Assembly: GCA_963210315.1 (NCBI GenBank)
Contig: OY723286.1
Location: forward strand, 1,674,001-1,738,000
Origin: Rhynchopus euleeides
Lineage: Eukaryota > Euglenozoa > Diplonemea > Diplonemida > Diplonemidae
DNA length: 64,000 nt
Direction: 5' to 3'
Shown here: in pieces, positions 1-7,370 of the stretch
Layout of the letters: each line of letters opens with the position of its first letter
Numbering within the stretch: the stretch's first letter is position 1
Program-made: the position numbers and the translations under genes
The notes under the pieces: generated by a model
Told to the model about the DNA's origin: nothing
The model's input: the letters and a program-made list of their open reading frames with translations, nothing else
Database searches by the model: none

Positions 1-1267
1 GTCCTACGCGGCACACGTCCCCCTGGGGCACATCTCGGGGTACCTCGACGCGGTGTTTGCGGAGTGTGGGTCGGCGCGGGATTTCAAGTGCGGGTTTTAT
101 CAGATCCCCATCCCTGCGCCTGCACGGAGGTTCTTTCGCTTCGCTGACGAGTCGGGGGACTGGTATGAGCTGCTGAGGTTGCCCATGGGCCACTGTTGTG
201 CGCCCGAGCTGATGCACACTTTGGCTGCTGTTGTGGGTGGGCACCGGGACTACGTCCGCCAGGAGTTCTGCACTGCGCCTGAGGTGGGGGTCGACGTCTG
301 GATCGACAACGTGCGTCTGACCGGCCCCCGCACCAGTGTCGAAGAGGCGACGCGGCAGATGGACAAGGTGGCTGCGGCGTGCGCTGCGACATGGAAGCCG
401 TCTGACTCGGTGGACACGGCGACGGTCTACGAGTTTCTCGGGGTGGCATTCGACCACGCTGCCCAGACCGTGTCTCCGTCGGACAGGCTGATGGCGAAGC
501 TGGACAGCGTGGACTGGCAGAGGGTGACGGCTGGTGAGCTGGAGTCGCTGGGTGGAAGGTTGCTCCACGCCAGCGCCATTTCGGGAGTGTCCCCGGGGAG
601 GTTCTGGTTTGGGATCAAGTTCCTCCGCCGGGTGACTAATTTTTTGAACCGGGCGGTCCTTCGGCCGCCTGACCCTGTGCGGATCCCCCCATCGGTCTGC
701 CGGGAGTTGCGGCAGTGGTGTGTGTGTGTGGGGGTTGCGCGTGTTCCCCCCCACAGGAGAGTTATTCAGTCCACACCCCCGTCTTTTACTTGCTTTGTTG
801 ACGCCTCCCTCAAGGGTTGGGGTGGCGTCTTAATAGATTCCTTTACACAAGAAATGCAGGTCATTGGTGACTCGTGGACCGCAGCCGAGTCCCAGCTGCA
901 CATTAACATTCTCGAGGCGATGGCCCTCAACAAAACAGTGCGAGCCCTTCCCCGGTCTGTGTGCGGGGGGGCTGTAGAGATCTGGGTCGACAATACGACC
1001 GTGGCAGCTGTTGTGCGCAAGCGGCTGTGTGCCGCCTGCAATCTTATTAACAAGTCCGTCCTGGAGGCGGTAGAATACCTCACAGCCCTCCAGGTTTTGT
1101 CTTTTTCCGTTGGATACGTCCACACCTCTGCCAATCCGGCAGATCTCCCTTCCCGTATCCCCCCCTCTTGCATTTCTTCTCCCGAAACCCGGGACCAGGT
1201 TTCACTTGCGGTGCGGCGCTTCTTCACTCGCGGTGGGGCAGGCGGAGACCTCGCCTCAACAGCCTGA
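1..1267 (+). CDS. YR-retroelement family A: reverse transcriptase-RNase H region (5' part outside window)
   Basis: The reading frame is open from the first base of the window, so the protein starts upstream. The RT part reads FYQIPIP, RLPMGHCCAPELMH and the palm motif VDVWIDNVRL. An RNase H part follows, with FVDASLKGWGG, an acidic WVDNTTV segment and a final HTSANPADLPSR. This is the RT-RNase H architecture of DIRS/Ngaro/VIPER retroelements. No methyltransferase domain follows RNase H, unlike DIRS1 and PAT. The ORF stops inside the first copy of a 232-bp repeat (1247-1478). Together with 1479-1977 this forms the 3' end of the element. The same family recurs on the minus strand at 37.7-40.3 kb with clearly different sequence. 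The copy is incomplete in this window, and its activity cannot be judged. Confidence 0.85.
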   Translation, partial: SYAAHVPLGHISGYLDAVFAECGSARDFKCGFYQIPIPAPARRFFRFADESGDWYELLRLPMGHCCAPELMHTLAAVVGGHRDYVRQEFCTAPEVGVDVWIDNVRLTGPRTSVEEATRQMDKVAAACAATWKPSDSVDTATVYEFLGVAFDHAAQTVSPSDRLMAKLDSVDWQRVTAGELESLGGRLLHASAISGVSPGRFWFGIKFLRRVTNFLNRAVLRPPDPVRIPPSVCRELRQWCVCVGVARVPPHRRVIQSTPPSFTCFVDASLKGWGGVLIDSFTQEMQVIGDSWTAAESQLHINILEAMALNKTVRALPRSVCGGAVEIWVDNTTVAAVVRKRLCAACNLINKSVLEAVEYLTALQVLSFSVGYVHTSANPADLPSRIPPSCISSPETRDQVSLAVRRFFTRGGAGGDLASTA

Positions 1268-1478
1268 ATTGGCGGTTGTCGCGGGATCTCTTAACCCCTT
1301 CGCGTTGCAAGTGAGGAAAAGCTGAACCGGAAGTCCCCCTTCCCCCTTCCCATCAACACCCCCACTACCCATTGCCTTTGCCTTTCTTGTCGTTGCGCAC
1401 ACACACCACCAGGAGAACTATAGCCGAGTCGACGTGTGTGTGCCCCCTGTCTGCGATAGCCCGGCCAAGGTATGATTC
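1247..1478 (+). repeat. Family A end repeat, copy 1 (B1-like)
   Basis: A 232-bp block running from GACCTCGCCTCAAC to GGTATGATTC. It appears identical at 1746-1977, and recurs with a few differences at 7145-7370. It overlaps the 3' end of the RT-RNase H ORF, as B1 repeats do in YR retroelements with split direct repeats. Confidence 0.85.
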
Positions 1479-1745
1479 TCACAGTTTACTGAGGGAATAT
1501 GACCCAAGGCCATTGGCAGCAGACACCCCCATCCCCCTCATCACCCCTGACACCCCACAACCCCAATCCTGTTGCCTTTCCCCTCTCTCTCTCCCCCCAT
1601 GTTGTGCCCATGCACCTTCCCGGGACACTTTGTACATATATTTAACACCACACCACACAACACCCCCTTCATCAGGGTAATCTCCCCGCGGCCAACACTC
1701 TTCGTCTTGTCCGCTTTCTTTTATTGTCCCACCCTCCATCCCCCG
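1479..1745 (+). repeat. Family A spacer between B repeats (A2-like)
   Basis: This stretch lies between the two 232-bp repeats, where an A2 repeat is expected in an A1-ORFs-B1-A2-B2 element. Its last 76 bp (1670-1745, starting CATCAGGGTAATCTCC) recurs at 7069-7144, again directly before a copy of the 232-bp repeat. The matching A1 would lie upstream of the window, so the A2 assignment is inferred. Confidence 0.55.
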
Positions 1746-1977
1746 GACCTCGCCTCAACAGCCTGAATTGGCGGTTGTCGCGGGATCTCTTAACCCCTTC
1801 GCGTTGCAAGTGAGGAAAAGCTGAACCGGAAGTCCCCCTTCCCCCTTCCCATCAACACCCCCACTACCCATTGCCTTTGCCTTTCTTGTCGTTGCGCACA
1901 CACACCACCAGGAGAACTATAGCCGAGTCGACGTGTGTGTGCCCCCTGTCTGCGATAGCCCGGCCAAGGTATGATTC
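1746..1977 (+). repeat. Family A end repeat, copy 2 (B2-like)
   Basis: Second copy of the 232-bp block, same length as 1247-1478. It ends at GGTATGATTC, exactly where the family B element begins. This marks 1977/1978 as a junction between two element families. Confidence 0.85.
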
Positions 1978-2335
1978 CCAAGGTTCCTGCCCCCCTCTCC
2001 CCTCGGTTCCATGCCATCTCTCCCCTTCTCTATTCGGTCACAGGAATGTTGGCTTGCAGTCCGTATAATTCTTGGGTTTTACACACAACCCCCCACACCT
2101 CAGGTAACGACAAGCTCCTGGCCACAGTGGGCCTGCTCACTAGTCGGAGTTCCCAAGGTTCCTGCCCCCCTCTCCCCTCGGTTCCATGCCATCTCTCCCC
2201 TTCTCTATTCGGTCACAGGAATGTTGGCTTGCAGTCCGTATAATTCTTGGGTTTTACACACAACCCCCCACACCTCAGGTAACGACAAGCTCCAACTTAC
2301 TTTCTCCCACGGACTGCGCAAAGCCTTTCTCTTTT
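1978..2335 (+). repeat. Family B repeat A1: two tandem ~175-bp units
   Basis: Two copies of a unit that begins CCAAGGTTCCTGCCCC and ends near GGTAACGACAAGCTC, at a 175-bp period (1977 and 2152). They are followed by about 40 bp leading into CAAAGCCTTTCTC. The same arrangement recurs at 6404-6800 (units at 6437 and 6612) and once in reverse at about 9230-9420. Confidence 0.85.
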
Positions 2336-2365
2336 TACACTTCAGAGAAGCAGTCCGTGGGAGAA
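2302..2365 (+). promoter_or_regulatory. 16-bp inverted repeat (hairpin) in the gag leader
   Basis: TTCTCCCACGGACTGC (2302-2317) and its perfect reverse complement (2350-2365) are separated by 32 nt. The second arm ends 9 nt before the gag start codon at 2375. Only the first arm is present at the matching place in the 3' A2 repeat (about 6768-6783). The full hairpin is therefore unique to the 5' leader, and to its inverted copy near 9174-9237. A role in recombination, packaging or translation is possible but unproven. Confidence 0.7.
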
Positions 2366-2374
2366 GCTCTTAAA

Positions 2375-3358
2375 ATGGAAGCGGTTACACAGATGCTCGA
2401 CAGGCTCCACCAGCGCGGAGTGACCGAGATTGTGTACGAGGTCAGAGCATCCCCACAGGATGGCGACGAAATTGGGGGAGAGTACTCTCGCCACGCGGGG
2501 GTGCTGCGAAAAAATGAGGACAACACGTACACCATCCTCTACACCCTGCCGTTAGAGGAACTCGATGAAGTCGAGCCCACGGGGTTGCAAGAATGCACCA
2601 TCCCCGTGGTGGGGTTTGACTACGCCAACCTCAGATCGGTGCATGAATACGCGAGGAAGCAGACCAAGGCACAACTCGACCTCATGAGAGAGTCGGTACT
2701 AGACCTCGCCAAGGCGGTCCGCGAAGGCGCCAAGCAGGCGGGGACTGGGGGGAAAGCGGGAGGTGAGGCCGGGGCGGCACAGGCGCAACCGGAGGGGAGC
2801 AGCCCCCCTGCCCAGGACCCCCCCAAGCTCCCGACAATCGGGAACCTGCAGTCGGCCCTCAGCCTGCCCAACATGAGGCCAGCTTGCGTCTCCCAGTGGC
2901 AGGGGTTTTTGAAGGCAGGAGGGGTGGCAGCGGCGCGGGAGATGATCCGAGACCTGAGGCTGCAGTTCGGGACATCGAACAAGGTGACCCACCTGAGCAC
3001 GTGGGTCGCCCTCGCGCAGGAGGCTGCTGAGCGGGGGTTCTGGTCCACCACCGTGACCCAGATGGGGAACCAGCTGCTGCACGAGCTGGTGGTGAATGAG
3101 GCGTGGAAACAACACAGGATCCCCCGGGCGCAGGTGGAGGCGGAGATGCGGACGGCCGACACGGAAGCATCCGCTGCTGACCGGGCCATCGCCAAGCTGG
3201 CGGGGCGTGCACGCACGACGAAGGGGGGAAAGGGGGGCAACGGTGGCCCTCCCCAGTCTTTTCCCCCCCCGAATCGGTATTCCCCCTACCCCCACCACAC
3301 ATTTCAGGGAAAGGGGGGAAAGGGGGGGAAACCCCGGGGCAACACCAACTGGAATTAA
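2375..3358 (+). CDS. Family B gag-like ORF1
   Basis: A 327-residue ORF that starts at an ATG just after the leader hairpin. It is the first ORF of the element, in the usual place of gag in YR retroelements. No zinc knuckle is visible. The N-terminal third is mixed and acidic. The centre is Ala/Gly/Pro-rich around residues 115-160. It is followed by a compact helical stretch with WQGFLKAGG and THLSTWVALAQEA, and the C-terminus is very basic, Gly/Lys-rich and Pro-rich. This layout suits a nucleic-acid-binding structural protein. A nearly identical copy sits on the minus strand at 8180-9163. No function is shown by sequence alone, and the gag label rests on position. Confidence 0.65.
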   Translation: MEAVTQMLDRLHQRGVTEIVYEVRASPQDGDEIGGEYSRHAGVLRKNEDNTYTILYTLPLEELDEVEPTGLQECTIPVVGFDYANLRSVHEYARKQTKAQLDLMRESVLDLAKAVREGAKQAGTGGKAGGEAGAAQAQPEGSSPPAQDPPKLPTIGNLQSALSLPNMRPACVSQWQGFLKAGGVAAAREMIRDLRLQFGTSNKVTHLSTWVALAQEAAERGFWSTTVTQMGNQLLHELVVNEAWKQHRIPRAQVEAEMRTADTEASAADRAIAKLAGRARTTKGGKGGNGGPPQSFPPPNRYSPYPHHTFQGKGGKGGKPRGNTNWN

Positions 3359-3499
3359 CACCGGCACTCGGCCAGGACATCATGCAGGCACTCGGCCAAA
3401 TCACGGCACTCTGCCAAAAACTGGGACAGGAAAGGCCCCCCCAACCCCCTACCCCCCCTCCCGCCCCCCCAGAACATCGTCCAGAACACTCTGTCGGAG

Positions 3500-4447
3500 G
3501 TGTACACGCAAGCTGCGCCGGCAAGGACCCGGGCCAGGGACGACCACACTCTGTGGGAAGCAAAGGAACGGCTGGAAGAAGTCATGAAAGAGAGCCTGGC
3601 GGAACGCACAATCTCCACCAGGGGTGGGCTATGGAAAAGACTGGAAAGTTGGTGTGTGACAGCAGACCTCTCCCTACCCCCCTCGGAAGATGCAGCAGTT
3701 CTGTTTCTGGCGGGAATGACCCACTTGACAACAAGCACAGTCAAAAATTATGCATCGGCAATAAACGCAGTCGGTCTGCAGCAGGGGAATTGGTCCCCGC
3801 TCCCCCTTCAGGGCTATGCCAACGCACTGGCTCGTGCGACCCCCTTTTCCCCCCCGAAGCAAGCTGTCCCCGCAAAAAAGGCCGAAGTGACCCAGGCGGT
3901 GTTTGTTCTGTTCACAAGGGGGCACGAGGTGGAGGCGAACCTGTTGTTGTTTCTGTGGAAGACAGCCTGCCGCTACCGCGATGCGGCAGATCTCACGGTA
4001 AAGGATGTGAAACCCACAGCATGTGGAACACGACTCGTGGTGGATTTTTACAGGTCAAAGGCAATCAAGACGACCCCATTTGTGGATCGCAGGTTCGCAG
4101 TTGCAGCGGGGGCGGGTTTGGAGCGTCTGATTGCGTTCGTGGTGGAGAAAAGACAGACATGCCCCTTGGAATCCCTTCTGTTCGGTGTCCCCCACTCCCA
4201 ATTTCTGCGCCTTCTCCGCCAATGCCCCAACTGCCAAGAGTGGACGCTTCATTCACCCCGACGGGGGGCCCTGCAATTTCTAGCCACACTGGCAGCCAAC
4301 GGTATCCTCCCCCCCCAGGACATCCCCAGGATTGCCAGGCACAAAACCGCGAACCCCATTCTTCCCCCCACCACCATGAGATACCTCGCGAACGTGAACG
4401 AGGAGGTGGCCCTGGCCCTCTCCCCAGAGTGTTGTGCCCGTCTTTAA
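3500..4447 (+). CDS. Family B tyrosine recombinase (ORF2)
   Basis: A YR-type integrase of about 315 residues. The region before the catalytic domain has the helical core-binding look (TLWEAKERLEEVMKES). The catalytic domain shows the first Arg in ACRYRDAADL, the box II HxxR in HSPRRGALQ, a later His in RIARHKT and the putative nucleophile Tyr in TMRYLANV. These are the conserved YR residues used for strand exchange of circular cDNA. The gene lies between gag and RT-RNase H. The true N-terminus is uncertain and may begin near 3382. Part of this gene is repeated in reverse at 7371-8156. Confidence 0.8.
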   Translation: MYTQAAPARTRARDDHTLWEAKERLEEVMKESLAERTISTRGGLWKRLESWCVTADLSLPPSEDAAVLFLAGMTHLTTSTVKNYASAINAVGLQQGNWSPLPLQGYANALARATPFSPPKQAVPAKKAEVTQAVFVLFTRGHEVEANLLLFLWKTACRYRDAADLTVKDVKPTACGTRLVVDFYRSKAIKTTPFVDRRFAVAAGAGLERLIAFVVEKRQTCPLESLLFGVPHSQFLRLLRQCPNCQEWTLHSPRRGALQFLATLAANGILPPQDIPRIARHKTANPILPPTTMRYLANVNEEVALALSPECCARL

Positions 4448-4488
4448 CGGAACTTGGTGCCCCCCCCGAGCATAGTAGCCACTCCGGC

Positions 4489-6132
4489 ATGGGAAAACGG
4501 GTGTCCAGGGGTTCCCTTCCAACCCAAGAACAACTAAAAGCCCCGTTGCATTGCAAAAAAGTCCCTATTATTTCTATTCCTGAGGTACTTCGGATGGCCA
4601 AGGGGCCAGTGCGTGAAAGGATCAGCACACTGCTGGACATGACAGCCAACCCCCAGGCCATGGCGCGGGAGGTCTCAGAGCAGAGCTGGACCCCGGCAAC
4701 TGTGAAACCCAAGAGCCAGGCCTTTTCTTCTCGTTTTTCGGTGCAGCTGGAAGAGGCAGGGCTGGTGCGGAGAGCCCCGGACTTTGATTTTGGCAAGAGA
4801 AACCCTGTTCTGGCTATTTCCCCTTTCGTTGTCTTCGAAGAAAAGCAGGGGTATGGCCCACACGGGGGCCGACTGAGGCCCATCATGTGGACCAAAGACC
4901 ACAACTCCCTCGCGGCAGCTTATGGATACCGCTGCCAAGTTGTTTTCCCCACCTCCCCAACAGTGTTGTCCAGGGTGGAATGCGAGTGCGCCTCCCAAAG
5001 AGACCTAGCGGCTTCCTTTTTTCAGATCCCCATTCCCGAAGAGTCTCAGAAATACTTCACATACCGTGATGACAAGGGGGAGGCATACTGCCTGACCCGT
5101 TTGCCAATGGGGGCGTCGTGGTCCCCAGAGTTGATGCACCTGATCATGTATGCACTTTCCCACTGCTATCTCTCAACCCCCCCCACGGCGGTATTCTCTC
5201 CCTCCCCATCTACATCCACTCCGGAACTGTGCGTTGACGTGTATGTCGACAACGTGCGGTACGCGGGCACCTGGGAGCGTGTTCGGGAGGCAACGGCGGC
5301 GTTTGACGTGGCAGCGAGACGCGCCGGCGCGACGATATCTGAGGCGAGCGACGGTGACACGGAGTACGTCTTCCTCGGGTTCGGCTTCCACTGCCGTCGA
5401 GAGGTGGGCGTTGGGCCCAAGGTGGCGAGGAAGCTGAGGGCGGCGCGGGCGGACCTGATGGCTCAGGGCGAGACGAAGCCGAGGGTTAGGCGGTGCGACT
5501 TGGAATCCTTGGGTGGTCGTCTGGTGTGGGCCTCGCCCCTGGTGGTGCAGCCGCTGGGCAGGTTTATCGACGCCATCATCGCCCTGCGCCGCAACAGCAA
5601 CGCATTGAACCGTGGTGCACACCCGGACGAAGAAGTACAGCTCTCCGCGCAAACGACTGAGGCGGCGGTGCGTTGGATCGACGCTGCGCTCCAACCGAGG
5701 ATGTACAAGGAGTTCACCGAGATGAGCCGAGGCCGGGGGGTAGAGATCTGGTCGGATGCTTCGGTGACGGGGTGCGGTGTTGTGGTGTCAGCAGGCGGCG
5801 CTCTTCGATCGTTTGGGCGACGCTGGACCTGGGAAGAGGCTGACGAACTGCCGGAGGAGCAGCGGTCGACGCGGATCGCGGTGCTTGAGGCACGTGCTGT
5901 GGTCTACGGCATGGAGGAGTGTGTCGGGGAGAACGCCTGGGGTGCCAACGTGAAGTGGTACCTTGACAACACCGCGGTGATCGGGGCGCTGCAGCGCGGG
6001 TATTCTCCGGCTCGGGCACTGAACAGAGAGGTGATGCGGATCCTGGGGCTGACGTCATCATATTTCACAGCGGTGCAATGGGCCTACATCAAATCACGGG
6101 ATAACCCCGCAGACAAGCCGAGCCGGAGGTAG
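4489..6132 (+). CDS. Family B reverse transcriptase-RNase H (ORF3)
   Basis: A 547-residue ORF taken from the ATG at 4489. The frame is open further upstream, where it overlaps the YR gene. RT motifs include RPIMWTKDHNSLA, FFQIPIPEES, TRLPMGASWSPELMH and the palm motif CVDVYVDNVRYAG. The RNase H part carries IWSDASVTGCG, an acidic RIAVLEARAV, WYLDNTAVIGAL and a closing SRDNPADKPSRR. RT copies the element RNA, and RNase H removes the template. The palm motif ends in DN rather than DD, as in the family A copies at 1-1267 and 38.2 kb, so this is a lineage trait. The B1 repeat begins 16 nt after the stop codon. Confidence 0.85.
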   Translation: MGKRVSRGSLPTQEQLKAPLHCKKVPIISIPEVLRMAKGPVRERISTLLDMTANPQAMAREVSEQSWTPATVKPKSQAFSSRFSVQLEEAGLVRRAPDFDFGKRNPVLAISPFVVFEEKQGYGPHGGRLRPIMWTKDHNSLAAAYGYRCQVVFPTSPTVLSRVECECASQRDLAASFFQIPIPEESQKYFTYRDDKGEAYCLTRLPMGASWSPELMHLIMYALSHCYLSTPPTAVFSPSPSTSTPELCVDVYVDNVRYAGTWERVREATAAFDVAARRAGATISEASDGDTEYVFLGFGFHCRREVGVGPKVARKLRAARADLMAQGETKPRVRRCDLESLGGRLVWASPLVVQPLGRFIDAIIALRRNSNALNRGAHPDEEVQLSAQTTEAAVRWIDAALQPRMYKEFTEMSRGRGVEIWSDASVTGCGVVVSAGGALRSFGRRWTWEEADELPEEQRSTRIAVLEARAVVYGMEECVGENAWGANVKWYLDNTAVIGALQRGYSPARALNREVMRILGLTSSYFTAVQWAYIKSRDNPADKPSRR

Positions 6133-6147
6133 CGCAGGGGTAGCGAA

Positions 6148-6403
6148 GGGGTGTCGTTCGGCGCTGATCGCGCGGCTCTTCCGCTGCGTCCTGCGGCGAC
6201 CTGCGTCTTTGGTGACTTCAGCCGCGCGCTCAGCGTACCCCTGCGCTACGAACAGTAATGGTAACAGAAGATCGTGCTGCCCACTCCCCACTCCCCTCTC
6301 CACCACACTTGTAGGAAGGCTAAGTGCCAAGAGGGCAAGGCTTGCCCGGAATGTGTTGCTGCGTACACTTAGCCTCCCTCACACAGGAACCGATGGGGAA
6401 CTC
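6148..6403 (+). repeat. Family B repeat B1
   Basis: A 256-bp block from GGGGTGTCGTTCGG to CGATGGGGAACTC. It has the same length and appears identical at 6813-7068. It starts 16 nt after the RT-RNase H stop and ends where the A2 repeat begins. Confidence 0.88.
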
Positions 6404-6800
6404 TGGCCACAGTGGGCCTGCTCACTAGTCGGAGTTCCCAAGGTTCCTGCCCCCCTCTCCCCTCGGTTCCATGCCATCTCTCCCCTTCTCTATTCGGTCA
6501 CAGGAATGTTGGCTTGCAGTCCGTATAATTCTTGGGTTTTACACACAACCCCCCACACCTCAGGTAACGACAAGCTCCTGGCCACAGTGGGCCTGCTCAC
6601 TAGTCGGAGTTCCCAAGGTTCCTGCCCCCCTCTCCCCTCGGTTCCATGCCATCTCTCCCCTTCTCTATTCGGTCACAGGAATGTTGGCTTGCAGTCCGTA
6701 TAATTCTTGGGTTTTACACACAACCCCCCACACCTCAGGTAACGACAAGCTCCAACTTACTTTCTCCCACGGACTGCGCAAAGCCTTTCTCTTTTTCCCT
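6404..6800 (+). repeat. Family B repeat A2
   Basis: The 3' counterpart of A1. It carries two ~175-bp units and the first arm of the leader hairpin, and it ends in CAAAGCCTTTCTC as A1 does. It lies between B1 and B2. Confidence 0.88.
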
Positions 6801-6812
6801 TCCCTCCCACCC

Positions 6813-7068
6813 GGGGTGTCGTTCGGCGCTGATCGCGCGGCTCTTCCGCTGCGTCCTGCGGCGACCTGCGTCTTTGGTGACTTCAGCCGCGCGCTCAGCG
6901 TACCCCTGCGCTACGAACAGTAATGGTAACAGAAGATCGTGCTGCCCACTCCCCACTCCCCTCTCCACCACACTTGTAGGAAGGCTAAGTGCCAAGAGGG
7001 CAAGGCTTGCCCGGAATGTGTTGCTGCGTACACTTAGCCTCCCTCACACAGGAACCGATGGGGAACTC
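6813..7068 (+). repeat. Family B repeat B2
   Basis: Second copy of the 256-bp B block and the 3' end of the family B element. It is followed at once by family A sequence (7069). Confidence 0.88.
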
Positions 7069-7370
7069 CATCAGGGTAATCTCCCCGCGGCCAACACTCT
7101 TCGTCTTGTCCGCTTTCTTTTATTGTCCCACCCTCCATCCCCCGGACCTCGCCTCAACAGCCTGAATTGGCGGTTGTCGCGGGATCTCTTAACCCCTTCG
7201 CGTTGCAAGTGAGGAAAAGCTGAACCGGAAGTCCCCCTTCCTCCTTCCCATCAACACCCCCACTACCCATTGCCTTTGCCATTCTTGTCGTTGCGCACAC
7301 ACACCACCAACTATAGCCGAGTCGACGTGTGTGTGCCCCCTGTCTGCGATAGCCGGCCAAGGTATGATTC
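7069..7370 (+). repeat. Family A end fragment (A2-like tail plus B repeat, copy 3)
   Basis: 7069-7144 matches 1670-1745, and 7145-7370 matches the 232-bp family A repeat. It is slightly shorter (226 bp) because of a few small differences. It ends at GGTATGATTC, where the inverted family B copy begins. Confidence 0.8.

Larger units (their letters stand above)
1978..7068 (+). mobile_element. YR retroelement, family B (DIRS/Ngaro/VIPER-like), with split direct repeats
   Basis: A 5.1-kb element. In order it holds an A1 repeat (1978-2335), a gag-like ORF (2375-3358), a tyrosine recombinase (about 3382-4447), RT-RNase H (4489-6132), B1 (6148-6403), A2 (6404-6800) and B2 (6813-7068). The A1-ORFs-B1-A2-B2 plan is diagnostic of PAT/Ngaro-type YR retroelements. 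These integrate through a circular intermediate and make no target duplication. The YR lies before RT-RNase H, an order I recall from trypanosomatid VIPER elements. There is no methyltransferase domain. The two B repeats have equal length and look identical, so the insertion is young. The copy looks nearly whole, with at most a very few breaks. Both flanks are family A repeat sequence (1746-1977 and 7069-7370), so B appears to be nested in, or recombined with, a family A element. Confidence 0.8.
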
